Part shown: one piece after another, positions 1 through 7,416 of the stretch
Layout: every line of letters starts with the position of its first letter
Numbering within the stretch: position 1 is the first letter of the stretch
NCBI GenBank assembly: GCA_028724525.1
Contig: JAQYCV010000022.1
Span: 1-42,257 of the forward strand
DNA length: 42,257 nucleotides
Reading direction: 5' to 3'
Origin: Clostridiales bacterium
Lineage (GTDB): Bacteria > Bacillota > Clostridia > Saccharofermentanales > DTU023
Translations under genes and position numbers: made by a program
Notes under the pieces: model-generated
Database searches by the model: none
Seen by the model: the letters and a program-made list of their open reading frames with translations, nothing else
Told to the model about the DNA's origin: nothing

Positions 1-114
1 TGGCCGCGCGTCTGTCCTAGGCAAAAGCGCAGAAACCTGTAGTATTTCAGCCAATTGTGCCTTATCTGGCACAGCCCCTTGATTATAGCCAGCCCGCCTG
101 GAGGGAACAAGCTT

Positions 115-123
115 TGCTATAAT
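115..123 (+). promoter_or_regulatory. Extended -10 promoter element upstream of the rhomboid-like gene
   Basis: TGCTATAAT at 115-123 is a perfect -10 hexamer (118-123) with an upstream TG, the extended -10 pattern. No good -35 hexamer lies 16-18 bp upstream, which is usual for extended -10 promoters. It lies 58 bp before the first gene's start codon. I could not assign the stretch from 1 to 114: it may hold the last codons of a gene beyond the left edge, but no frame is convincing. Confidence 0.5.
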
Positions 124-181
124 TTAGGGAGGAAAAAGCGCTTGCTTTAATTATGTAGATAAAATACGCCAAGGAGGCATC

Positions 182-844
182 ATGCGGAATAATAAATTAC
201 TCAATCAGCTAGAGGGCAAGTACGGCTCTTATGCCATAGCCAATCTCATGAGAATCATTGTGATCGGCATGGGTTTAGTCTATGCCGTGGATATGATCTC
301 CGCTCCCATGAACCAGGGTGTGGGCACTCTGAGACAACTTTTCGCCTTTTCCCGACCTCTCATCCTGCAGGGACAAATCTGGCGGCTCATTACTTTTATC
401 TTTGTGCCCCCTGCCAGCAGTCCGATTTTTGTCCTAATCTCCCTCTATTTCTATGACTTGATTGGCCAGTATTTGGACCAATACTGGGGAGCCTTTCGCT
501 TCAATGTCTATTACTTCTGCGGTCTCTTGGGAGCCATTATCGCTGGCTTTATCACTGGCAACAGCACCAACTACTATCTCAACCTGTCCCTCTTCCTGGC
601 CTTCGCCGCTTACCAGCCTGAGATGGAGGTTTTGCTCTTCTTTGTTCTGCCTGTAAAAATCAAGTGGCTGGCCCTCTTGGCCCTGGCCTCTCTGGCTTAT
701 ATGCTGGTGGTTTCGCCCTGGTCAGGGAAATTGGCCCTGGTCATGTCCCTGATCAACCTGATTCTCTTTTTTGGCCCAGACCTGGTTCAGGAGGTCAAAA
801 ACCTGCGCCGGCGCTATGAATGGAAGAAAAACACCAGGCGTTAG
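182..844 (+). CDS. Rhomboid-fold integral membrane protein, probably not a protease
   Basis: A 220-residue protein with about six hydrophobic membrane spans and a basic C-terminal tail (RRRYEWKKNTRR). The order of segments and the WRLITFIF motif before the first loop resemble the rhomboid family. The rhomboid catalytic GxSG serine motif is absent: the corresponding helix reads YYLNLSLFLAFA. I see no matching catalytic histidine in the last helix. It is therefore best read as an inactive rhomboid relative, possibly a membrane scaffold or chaperone. The start is fixed by AAGGAGG at about 171-177. It stands alone between a promoter and a dehydrogenase gene 71 bp downstream. The family assignment rests on fold-level resemblance and is moderate. 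Confidence 0.65.
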   Translation: MRNNKLLNQLEGKYGSYAIANLMRIIVIGMGLVYAVDMISAPMNQGVGTLRQLFAFSRPLILQGQIWRLITFIFVPPASSPIFVLISLYFYDLIGQYLDQYWGAFRFNVYYFCGLLGAIIAGFITGNSTNYYLNLSLFLAFAAYQPEMEVLLFFVLPVKIKWLALLALASLAYMLVVSPWSGKLALVMSLINLILFFGPDLVQEVKNLRRRYEWKKNTRR

Positions 845-915
845 CGGGCGGGGACTTGTTGTAGAATGATTTCTATAAGACAAGCACAGATAAGCAGACA
901 GAAAGCAGGTTAAGC

Positions 916-1860
916 ATGAAAATTAAAGTTCTTGAACCCCTGGGTCTTCCCCAAGTGGACCTAGAAAACAAGCTAAGGGCCGCCGTCGGTGACCAGGCCG
1001 AACTCGTCTTTTACCCCGACCGCAAAACCGATATCCCGACCTTGATTGACCGCTGCCAAGACGCAGATGCCGTGGTCCTCTCCAATTTTCCCTTCCCGGC
1101 CGAGGTCATTCAGGCCTCTCCCTTACTCAAATATATTTGTGTAGCCTTTACTGGCTTTGACCATGTCGATATGGAAGCGGTTAAAGATCGGGGGATTCAG
1201 CTAGCTAATGCCTCTGGCTATTCCACGGTAGCGGTGGCAGAGCTGGTTTTCGGCTTGACTCTGAGCCTCTTGCGCAAGCTACCCGCGGCCGACCAGGCCG
1301 TTAGGGCAGGCAAAAATAGTCAGGGCCTCATGGGCCTGGAGCTGGCTGGCCGGACCTTTGGCATTATCGGCCTGGGCCATATCGGTAGCCAGGTCGCCCA
1401 ATTGGCTCAAGCCTTTGGCTGCAAGGTGATCGCCTATAACCGGTCCCACAAGGAGGTCCCCGGGGTCACTCAACTGCCCCTGGATCAAGTCCTGGCCCAG
1501 GCGGATATTGTTTCCATCCACCTGCCCGTTAATGTGGAAACCCGGGGTTTTATCAATGCTAACCGTCTAGCTCAAATGAAGTCCTCGGCACTTTTAATCA
1601 ACTGCGCCCGCGGCCCCATTGTCGACGAGGCCGCTCTGGCAGAAGCCCTCCAGCAGGGCAAGCTAGCTGGCGCGGGTATTGATGTCTTTGACATGGAGCC
1701 CCCCATTCCGGCAGACCACCCACTGGTCCAGGCCCCCAACTGTATCCTGACCCCTCATGTGGGTTTTCTCAGCTTAGAAGCTATGTACAAACGGGCCGAC
1801 ATTGTGGCAGATAACCTCCGGTCCTGGTTGGCCGGTGATCCTCTTAACTTGGTGAACTAG
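916..1860 (+). CDS. D-isomer-specific 2-hydroxyacid dehydrogenase
   Basis: A 314-residue soluble oxidoreductase of the D-2-hydroxyacid dehydrogenase family (phosphoglycerate, glyoxylate/hydroxypyruvate and D-lactate type enzymes). It interconverts a 2-oxoacid and a D-2-hydroxyacid using a nicotinamide cofactor. The Rossmann motif GLGHIG is at residues 152-157. The catalytic triad is visible as Arg232 (NCARGP), Glu261 (FDMEPP) and His281 (TPHVGF). The residue after the second beta strand is Asn in YNRS (174-177) rather than the Asp typical of NAD enzymes, so NADP(H) may be preferred; this is inference. At 314 residues it lacks the ACT domain of long SerA proteins. The ribosome binding site is weak (AGCAGG). 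The exact substrate cannot be told from sequence. Confidence 0.85.
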   Translation: MKIKVLEPLGLPQVDLENKLRAAVGDQAELVFYPDRKTDIPTLIDRCQDADAVVLSNFPFPAEVIQASPLLKYICVAFTGFDHVDMEAVKDRGIQLANASGYSTVAVAELVFGLTLSLLRKLPAADQAVRAGKNSQGLMGLELAGRTFGIIGLGHIGSQVAQLAQAFGCKVIAYNRSHKEVPGVTQLPLDQVLAQADIVSIHLPVNVETRGFINANRLAQMKSSALLINCARGPIVDEAALAEALQQGKLAGAGIDVFDMEPPIPADHPLVQAPNCILTPHVGFLSLEAMYKRADIVADNLRSWLAGDPLNLVN

Positions 1861-1983
1861 GGTCTTTCTGTAACAATCCTCAAGTGTAAGCGCCCTCAAG
1901 TCAGTTCAGCTCTCAGGTGGACCAAAAACTCACTAGGCCTAAATCTTCAAGAGGACATAAATTTTTAAATAGACTCAAATAGG

Positions 1984-2012
1984 AAAGGGCCGGCAATTTG
2001 CCGGCCCCTTTG
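1984..2012 (+). terminator. GC-rich hairpin, probable intrinsic terminator
   Basis: GGGCCGGC (1987-1994) pairs perfectly with GCCGGCCC (2000-2007) around a 5-nt loop, followed by CTTTG. The T tract is only three long, so it is a modest terminator. AAA on the other side makes it nearly symmetrical. It lies about 125 bp after the dehydrogenase stop codon. Confidence 0.5.
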
Positions 2013-2061
2013 ACGTTTACCCAGAAATGCCACAAAGGAGAGAGTGTCGATTTGGGTAGGG

Positions 2062-2094
2062 CCCCTTCTCTAGGAGGGTAGGAGAGAGAAGGGG
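2062..2094. repeat. Inverted repeat, 10-bp perfect stem
   Basis: CCCCTTCTCT (2062-2071) and AGAGAAGGGG (2085-2094) form a perfect 10-bp stem with a 13-nt loop. No T tract follows on the plus strand. It could be part of a structured transcript or a bidirectional transcription barrier between the dehydrogenase and the Fic gene. Confidence 0.45.
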
Positions 2095-2112
2095 ATGATT
2101 AGGTATATGGCG

Positions 2113-2138
2113 GATTAGTTAGTCTGGACTAACTAATC
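2113..2138. promoter_or_regulatory. 26-bp palindrome, candidate operator
   Basis: GATTAGTTAGTC (2113-2124) and GACTAACTAATC (2127-2138) are perfect 12-bp inverted repeats separated by only TG. The short spacer favours a binding site for a dimeric DNA-binding protein over a hairpin. Each arm contains a doubled TTAG/CTAA pattern that loosely recalls DtxR-family iron or manganese boxes, but the spacing differs. The regulator and target gene are unknown. Confidence 0.45.
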
Positions 2139-2221
2139 TGGATACAGAATAAGTGATTTGTTTTGACCTGTCAAGCCCTCATTAAAAATTTTTTCAGATG
2201 CTAAGGTGAAAAAGTGTTTTC

Positions 2222-2461
2222 ACATTTGCAAGTAGTGGGTGGCCAGATGCCTATGCTACTTTGGATTTCTGGATTCTCCGGCATTATTGCAGGTAATGGA
2301 TGGGCCGCTGGGCAAATTTGCAAGAAGTGGATGGTATCGAGGGCAAATCTGCAAGTAATGGATGGTTTGGCCGCTGGGATCCATCCATTACTTGCAAATA
2401 TGTCTGAAATCTACGAAATCCGAAATAGAGAGGCCTAGCCTACGGGGTCTGAAGAAGATTT
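2222..2461 (+). repeat. Dispersed repeat, copy A (inverted relative to copy B)
   Basis: This segment matches the reverse complement of 25140-25379 at roughly 80 percent identity by eye with very few gaps. It contains four direct 18-bp units of the type TTTGCAAGTAATGGATGG (2225-2242, 2286-2303, 2317-2334, 2348-2365) and a fifth unit inverted (2381-2398). The fourth and fifth units form a hairpin with 16 consecutive base pairs and a 15-nt loop. The element ends inside the last codons of the convergent Fic gene. A 74-codon open frame crosses it, but I read that as accidental. Confidence 0.8.
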
Positions 2462-3673
2462 CACCTTGTAGCGGGGGCGGCTGCTAAAGTCGGTTTGAAT
2501 CAGGAGCTGAAAGCGAGTGAATTTTTTCAGAAATTTGTAAATAGTCGCATAAGCGGCTTGGCCAAAGTCGCGCTCTAATTCTTTGCTGGAAAAGTCTGCA
2601 AAGCCGTAAAAAGATAAGATGAAATTCCAAAGATCGCGCTCTTTAGCTGTGATTTGCCCAGCTCTCAGGAGAGCTTGGTAGCTATCCAGGGTCCGGGGCG
2701 CAGGCAGGCTCTGGGGCAAGCGGTTATAGACTTGGTCGACAAAATAGGTCAGGAAGGGCGAAACATCCAGGACCCCGCTGATTTTTTGATTTTGCTCTAT
2801 GAGTTGGAAAGCTTGGTAGTAAGCCTTTTTACTTGCCTCAATATAGGAAGAAAAGGAGACGAAGAGGGAAGCAGGAAAGCCCGCCTGGACCAGGTACCAG
2901 AGGTGGAAAAGCCGGGCTGTCCGGCCATTTCCGTCAAAGTAGGGATGGAGATAAGCCAGGTAAAAGTGGAGAACAGCGGCTTTCAAGAGGGGGTCCCACT
3001 CATCTTCTTCTTGGGCAAAGGCAAGAAAGTCTGCCATATAGCTGGGGAGTTTTTCGGCAGCTAGGCCTCTGTGGACATGGCTACCCATGCGGTTGCCCAC
3101 CACATAGACCTCATCATCTCTATAGAAGGATCCTTCTGGCAATTGTTTTTCAGGACTTAGGCCTGGGCCTATGGCTAATTGGTAAAGCTGGTGGAGATTT
3201 TGTGTGTTAATTTTGTAGCTGGGCTGACTAATCAAGTCGAGGGCCTCTTTCATCCCCTGGAGGAGGGCAGGTGAGGCCTGGGCCTTTTCAGCCTCCTGGC
3301 CCTGGGCCGGGCATGGGTCAAACTGAGAGCTTGAACCCGTCACAATTTTCCGAAGGCTAGCCCGATTTGCGCTTATGTTTTCGATCCGGAGACTGTCAAA
3401 AATTTCTTCCTCCATGGCCTCTGCACTGTAGTTTTGTCCCTCGGCTATGGGGCTATAGAGTAGCTTGAGGCTGGTGGGCTTGACCTGAACTAGCTGGGGC
3501 AAATAGACCAGTTTTTGCCCTTTAAAGTCCCGCAAGGGAAGAGGGAGATAATGGGAGGCGCGCAACTCGACTAAACAGGCCTCGACATCTGCCTGGCTAT
3601 ACTTATACTGCATTTTTTTGAGATTGCAAAAATGGGGATCCCGCAAAATTTGGGTGAAGCGCTGGACATCCAT
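2435..3673 (-). CDS. Fic-domain protein (AMP-transferase family) with N-terminal inhibitory motif
   Basis: A 412-residue Fic protein. The Fic core motif HPYFDGNGRTAR is complete at residues 243-254, with the catalytic His243 and the phosphate-binding GNGR. Upstream, SLRIEN at residues 94-99 fits the S/T-x-x-x-E-G/N inhibitory motif of class II Fic proteins, in which the Glu blocks productive ATP binding. A C-terminal region (about 340-405) looks like a winged helix-turn-helix. Known relatives modify target proteins with AMP; the target here is unknown. The start is set by GAGGAGG seven bases upstream. No separate antitoxin gene is adjacent. The last codons (SSSDPVG) lie within a dispersed repeat, so the C-terminus may have been replaced by repeat sequence. 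Confidence 0.85.
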   Translation of the reverse strand: MDVQRFTQILRDPHFCNLKKMQYKYSQADVEACLVELRASHYLPLPLRDFKGQKLVYLPQLVQVKPTSLKLLYSPIAEGQNYSAEAMEEEIFDSLRIENISANRASLRKIVTGSSSQFDPCPAQGQEAEKAQASPALLQGMKEALDLISQPSYKINTQNLHQLYQLAIGPGLSPEKQLPEGSFYRDDEVYVVGNRMGSHVHRGLAAEKLPSYMADFLAFAQEEDEWDPLLKAAVLHFYLAYLHPYFDGNGRTARLFHLWYLVQAGFPASLFVSFSSYIEASKKAYYQAFQLIEQNQKISGVLDVSPFLTYFVDQVYNRLPQSLPAPRTLDSYQALLRAGQITAKERDLWNFILSFYGFADFSSKELERDFGQAAYATIYKFLKKFTRFQLLIQTDFSSRPRYKVKSSSDPVG

Positions 3674-3715
3674 AGGCCGACCTCCTCAGTTTGCTTGCTC
3701 CTAGCATCGTAATTG

Positions 3716-3743
3716 TGATAGTTAATGATATCAGCTACTATCA
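3716..3743. promoter_or_regulatory. Nested dyad between divergent Fic and trhP1 genes
   Basis: TGATAGT (3716-3722) and ACTATCA (3737-3743) flank a central perfect palindrome TGATATCA (3726-3733). This layered symmetry lies in the 146-bp region between two divergent genes, where an operator would control either or both. No regulator can be assigned. A TACAAT -10-like hexamer for the plus-strand gene lies further on at 3807-3812. Confidence 0.35.
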
Positions 3744-3819
3744 GTTCGGACAAGCGAGAGTACCTTTGATTTTTAGCTTAACTGCTTGTTTGCCCCTTGT
3801 ATCCGTTACAATAGGGACC

Positions 3820-4746
3820 ATGAAGAAAATTCGGCTGATCACTTATCCCCAATCACTGGTCCAGGCTGACCAGCTCTTGGACTATGCGGATGTCTTGGTC
3901 TTTGGCCAAGCTGGCTTGGCCATCCGGATGCCGGCTTCCTTTAGCCGGGAGGACCAGGCAAGGCTGGTGGCCTTGGCCCATGACCGGGGAAAACAGGCGG
4001 TGATTGCTGTGAATGGTCTCCTGCATAATGCCCAGATTGAAGCCTTGGCCGACTACCTGCCCTATTTACGGGAAATTCAGGCAGATGCGGTCTTAACCGG
4101 CGATCCGGGCCTGATCCAGGTCATGCGGGAGGCAGGCCTGGACATCCCTGTGGTATGGGATACCCAGACCCTCAATACTTCCGCGGCTAGCCTGAATTTT
4201 TGGGCAGACCAGGGGGCTGTCGCTGCTGTAGTCTCCAACGAGTTAACGGGAGCGGAATTAAGGGATTTGCTATGTCAGTTGACCATCCCAGCCTGGCTCC
4301 AGCTTTATGGAGCAGTGGGCCTCCAACATTCCCTCCGGCCCTATGTCAGCAACTATGGCTGCCACTTTGGCCTGCCAGACCTGACTGCCGGGCCAGGCCA
4401 GCCACTTTATCTATCTGAACCCAACAAGCCTGATGCGCGCTACCCTCTCTATGAGGATGCCTCGGGCAGCCATATTTTCCAGGCAGAAGATTTAAATTTA
4501 CTGCCCCTTTTGGACCAGTTGGTCCACATGGGCATCCATTGCTGGAGTCTGAATAGTCTCTTTTTGGAGGAGAACACATATCTGGACATTGTGGCCCTCT
4601 GCCGCCAGGCCGCTACAGCCCTGGAGCAAGGCCGGTGGACATGCGATTTGGCGGCCGACTTGACTAGCAAGGTTCGCGCCCTCCATCCGGCCCAGCGGCC
4701 TCTGGGCCTGGGCTTTTTCCCCTTAGATCCCCGGGATATCTCCTAG
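3820..4746 (+). CDS. trhP1: U32-family protein, YrrN-type (tRNA U34 5-hydroxylation partner)
   Basis: A 308-residue member of the U32 family, once called collagenase-like peptidases. Length and position directly before a 424-residue U32 protein match the Bacillus YrrN-YrrO pair, which act together as TrhP in 5-hydroxyuridine formation at tRNA position 34. The family TIM-barrel pattern is visible (DAVLTGDPGLIQ, then VWDTQTLNTSAASLNFW). Unlike its neighbour it lacks the Cys-rich block, as expected for the shorter partner. An in-frame extension to 3691 exists, but the ATG at 3820 begins the conserved MKKIRLITYP. The Shine-Dalgarno is poor (AGGG only three bases away) and TACAAT lies at 3807-3812, so a very short or absent leader is possible. 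The gene overlaps the next start by one base. Confidence 0.75.
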   Translation: MKKIRLITYPQSLVQADQLLDYADVLVFGQAGLAIRMPASFSREDQARLVALAHDRGKQAVIAVNGLLHNAQIEALADYLPYLREIQADAVLTGDPGLIQVMREAGLDIPVVWDTQTLNTSAASLNFWADQGAVAAVVSNELTGAELRDLLCQLTIPAWLQLYGAVGLQHSLRPYVSNYGCHFGLPDLTAGPGQPLYLSEPNKPDARYPLYEDASGSHIFQAEDLNLLPLLDQLVHMGIHCWSLNSLFLEENTYLDIVALCRQAATALEQGRWTCDLAADLTSKVRALHPAQRPLGLGFFPLDPRDIS

Positions 4747-6020
4747 TGCCTATGATGAAATCAGCGCCCAAAACTGAACTCCTTTGCCCCGGTGGCAGCC
4801 TGGAAAAACTCAAAATGGCCATCCGCTACGGAGCGGACGCCTGCTATATTGCTGGCATGAACTATGGCCTGCGGACCCGGGCGGGCAACTTCAGCCCGGA
4901 AGACATGCTGGAGGCGGTCCGCTTTGCCCATGCCCACCAGGCCAAGGTCTATGTTGTGGCGAATATGGTGCCCCATGAAGGGGATCAAGCGGGAATAGAA
5001 GATTACTTTCAAAGTCTGGAAGACCTGGCTGTGGATGCTGTCCTCATCTCAGATCCTGGTTTGATCCGACTGTGCCAAACAGTCGCCCCTAAGCTTGCCA
5101 TCCATCTTTCCACCCAGGCCTCCACCCTCAATTACGCGGCCCTCAATTTTTGGGCGGGCCAGGGCTTGGAACGCGTGGTCTTAGGCCGGGAAGTCTCCCT
5201 GGCTGAAATTCGGGAGATGAAGGCCCATAGCGCCATCCAACTAGAGACCTTCCTCCATGGGGCCATGTGCGTGAGCTATTCTGGCCGCTGTGTCTTGTCT
5301 AACCACATCTGCCTCCGCGATGCCAACCGCGGGGGCTGCGCCCAGCCCTGCCGCTGGTTTTATGACCTGTGGAGACCAGACGCGGACCAGGCCTGGCAAA
5401 AGCTGGGCCAGATGGGAGAAGGGGGCGACACGGCCACAGCCTTTTCTATGAGCGCGGCTGACCTCTGCATGTTGGACCATATCCCCGATCTCGTGGAAGC
5501 TGGGATTGACAGCCTCAAAGTGGAGGGCCGGATGAAGTCCATCCACTATGTGTCTACCGTGGCCAATGTCTACCGGGCAGCCCTGGATGCCTATTATGCG
5601 GATCCTGATCACTATCAGGTTAAGCCAGCGTGGCGGGCTGAGCTGCAAAAGTCAGCCCAGCGCGAGCTTTCGACGGGCTTTTATTATGGCCAGCCCAGCC
5701 CTGAAGCCCAGTTTGCCCAGCAGGGGCAGGTTGATCCCGGCGTGACCTTCGTGGGCAAGGTCCTGGACTATGACCCCGCCAGGGGGATTGCGACCCTAGA
5801 GCAGCGCAATAAATTTGCCGTGGGTGACCTGTTAGAATTCTATGGCCCAGGCATGCGGCTTTTCCGCCAGACCGTGACTTGGCTTGAGAATGCTGAGGGC
5901 GACCCTATTGAAGCCTGCCCCCACCCCCTGATGACTGTCCGCCTGCCCGTCGATCGGCCGGTCCAGCCCCATGACCTGGTTCGCCTGGTTCATGATGAAA
6001 AGAGGCTACCCTATGCCTAA
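4746..6020 (+). CDS. trhP2: U32-family protein, YrrO/TrhP-type tRNA hydroxylation enzyme
   Basis: A 424-residue U32 protein resembling Bacillus YrrO and E. coli TrhP, which are needed for prephenate-dependent hydroxylation of wobble uridine in tRNA. The N-terminal ELLCPGGSLEKLKMAIRYGA and the central HGAMCVSYSGRC are family signatures. Cys175, Cys182, Cys198 and Cys202 are spaced as candidate iron-sulfur ligands (inference). The C-terminal part is the beta-rich domain usual in the long U32 proteins. The start is GTG at 4746, overlapping the TAG of the preceding gene; ATG codons at 4752 and 4755 are alternatives. Translation is probably coupled. The 3' end overlaps the cbiA start by 8 bp. Confidence 0.85.
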   Translation: MPMMKSAPKTELLCPGGSLEKLKMAIRYGADACYIAGMNYGLRTRAGNFSPEDMLEAVRFAHAHQAKVYVVANMVPHEGDQAGIEDYFQSLEDLAVDAVLISDPGLIRLCQTVAPKLAIHLSTQASTLNYAALNFWAGQGLERVVLGREVSLAEIREMKAHSAIQLETFLHGAMCVSYSGRCVLSNHICLRDANRGGCAQPCRWFYDLWRPDADQAWQKLGQMGEGGDTATAFSMSAADLCMLDHIPDLVEAGIDSLKVEGRMKSIHYVSTVANVYRAALDAYYADPDHYQVKPAWRAELQKSAQRELSTGFYYGQPSPEAQFAQQGQVDPGVTFVGKVLDYDPARGIATLEQRNKFAVGDLLEFYGPGMRLFRQTVTWLENAEGDPIEACPHPLMTVRLPVDRPVQPHDLVRLVHDEKRLPYA

Positions 6021-7410
6021 AGTTAGGAGTCTCAGGAAGCAAAGTAGTGGGGGCGGACGTGTGTTAATTGCTGGCCCCTGGTCGGGTTCGGGTAAAACAA
6101 CCGTCACCCTAGCCCTGCTGGCAGCTTTGAAGGCCAGGGGCCTAGAGCTTGCGGCCGCTAAATGTGGGCCAGACTATGTCGATCCGCTCTTTCACCGCGA
6201 GGTCTTGGGCATCCAATCCCGTAACTTAGATCCCTATTTCCTGGACCAGGAGGCCTTGTGTACAGCGCTGGCCCGGGCGGGCTCCCGGCTGACGCTAATA
6301 GAAGGGGTTATGGGCTACTACGATGGAGTAGGCCCTGAAGGCCTTTACTCCACTTATCAATTGGCAGTGCAAACCCAGACGCCCGTAGTCTTGGTGCTGC
6401 CCGCCAAAGGCATTTACCAGTCCCTCCAGGCCCTTATCTCTGGTTATCAAAACTTTCGTCCAGACAGCCAGATCATGGCCGTTATTTTTAACCAAGCTTC
6501 CCCTCATCTGGCCTCCCAACTTGCAGACTTTGCGGCCAGTCAAGGCCTGGAAAGCCTTGGTGTCATGCCCTATGATGCAGAGAACTCCATCAAGCCTGGC
6601 CGTTTGGGCCTGGACCTCCAGGCTGATCAGGCGGTTCTAGCTGACCAAATCGACCGCCTGGGCCAGCTGGCGGAAAAATATTTAGACCTTGATAAACTCT
6701 TGGCTTTGGCAGGTCAGACCCCCAGCCTGGAGGCCTATCTCCCGCGCGTGGAGGAGATACCACAAGCTCAACAATCTGCTTATCCAACTTGTGTCCTGGC
6801 TGTTGCGCGAGACCAGGCTTTCAATAAAATTTATCCAGAAAATATTCAGATCCTTGAAGAAGCGGGCTTCCAGATAAAATATTTCAGCCCTCTGGACAGT
6901 GCAACTTTGCCAGCAGGTATCGCAGCCCTCTATTTACCAGGTGGTTGTCCGGAGAATTTTGCCGAGGCCTTGGCGGCCAACCAGGGCTTGCGGGCAGACA
7001 TTTGCCAGGCCTTAAAGGCTGGCTTGCCCTGCTGGGCCGAACAGGGCGGTACGGCCTATCTCTACCAAAAGTTGACTGGCCAGCCCATGGTGGGCTATCT
7101 TCCCGGGGAGGTGCAGCTGGCAGCCCGCTTGCAAAACTTTGGCTATGGCAGCCTGAAGGCCCTTAAGGCCAATCCCTTCTGCCTGGCAGGCGAGACCCTC
7201 AAATGTCATGAATTTCACTACTACCAGGCAGATGAGCCTGGTCAGGGTTTGGACCGGCAGAAGGCTTCCGGCATCCAGCAAGCAGGTGGTGGTTGGGCAA
7301 GGGACAGGCTCTTTGCCAGCTTTGCCCAACTTTACCTGCCGGCCTATCCCCATGTCGCCAGGCGTTTCTACCAGCTGGCCCGGGCCGGTCTGAGAGAAGA
7401 AGAGAGGTAG
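6013..7410 (+). CDS. cbiA: Cobyrinate a,c-diamide synthase homologue lacking the glutaminase Cys
   Basis: A 465-residue CbiA/CobB-type protein, normally converting cobyrinate to the a,c-diamide with ATP and glutamine. The N-terminal ATP-binding domain has the P-loop GPWSGSGKTT (residues 21-30) and typical motifs KCGPDYVDP and EGVMGYYDG. The C-terminal class-I-type amidotransferase domain keeps the LPGG-PE loop and HEFHY. Where the family has the nucleophile in AECGG, this protein has AEQGG: codon CAG at 7042-7044, Gln344. The canonical GGYPE is also GGCPE. Without the Cys, glutamine hydrolysis should fail, so it may use free ammonia or be inactive. The start at 6013 has AAGAGG eight bases upstream; an upstream in-frame ATG at 5971 lies inside trhP2. 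Fold and family are certain, activity is not. Confidence 0.85.
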   Translation: MPKVRSLRKQSSGGGRVLIAGPWSGSGKTTVTLALLAALKARGLELAAAKCGPDYVDPLFHREVLGIQSRNLDPYFLDQEALCTALARAGSRLTLIEGVMGYYDGVGPEGLYSTYQLAVQTQTPVVLVLPAKGIYQSLQALISGYQNFRPDSQIMAVIFNQASPHLASQLADFAASQGLESLGVMPYDAENSIKPGRLGLDLQADQAVLADQIDRLGQLAEKYLDLDKLLALAGQTPSLEAYLPRVEEIPQAQQSAYPTCVLAVARDQAFNKIYPENIQILEEAGFQIKYFSPLDSATLPAGIAALYLPGGCPENFAEALAANQGLRADICQALKAGLPCWAEQGGTAYLYQKLTGQPMVGYLPGEVQLAARLQNFGYGSLKALKANPFCLAGETLKCHEFHYYQADEPGQGLDRQKASGIQQAGGGWARDRLFASFAQLYLPAYPHVARRFYQLARAGLREEER

Positions 7411-7416
7411 TCTGGC

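Larger units (their letters stand above)
1861..2221. other. Intergenic region with three consecutive inverted repeats, no gene
   Basis: This gap after the dehydrogenase holds a terminator-like hairpin (1987-2007), a second hairpin (2062-2094) and a 26-bp near-perfect palindrome (2113-2138), each described separately, followed by dispersed repeat copy A. A short TTGAC-ct-GTCAA dyad is at 2163-2174. I see no convincing open reading frame or tRNA. Confidence 0.6.

Noticed and set aside
2113-2138. A DtxR/IdeR iron box
   Set aside because: The doubled TTAG/CTAA pattern is suggestive but spacing and total length differ from the known 19-bp box, and no iron gene lies downstream.
2214-2438. 74-codon open frame on the plus strand
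   Set aside because: It lies within dispersed repeat copy A, and a similar frame occurs in copy B. The shared peptide (KKWMVSRANLQ) reflects shared DNA. It has no convincing ribosome binding site and no recognisable domain.
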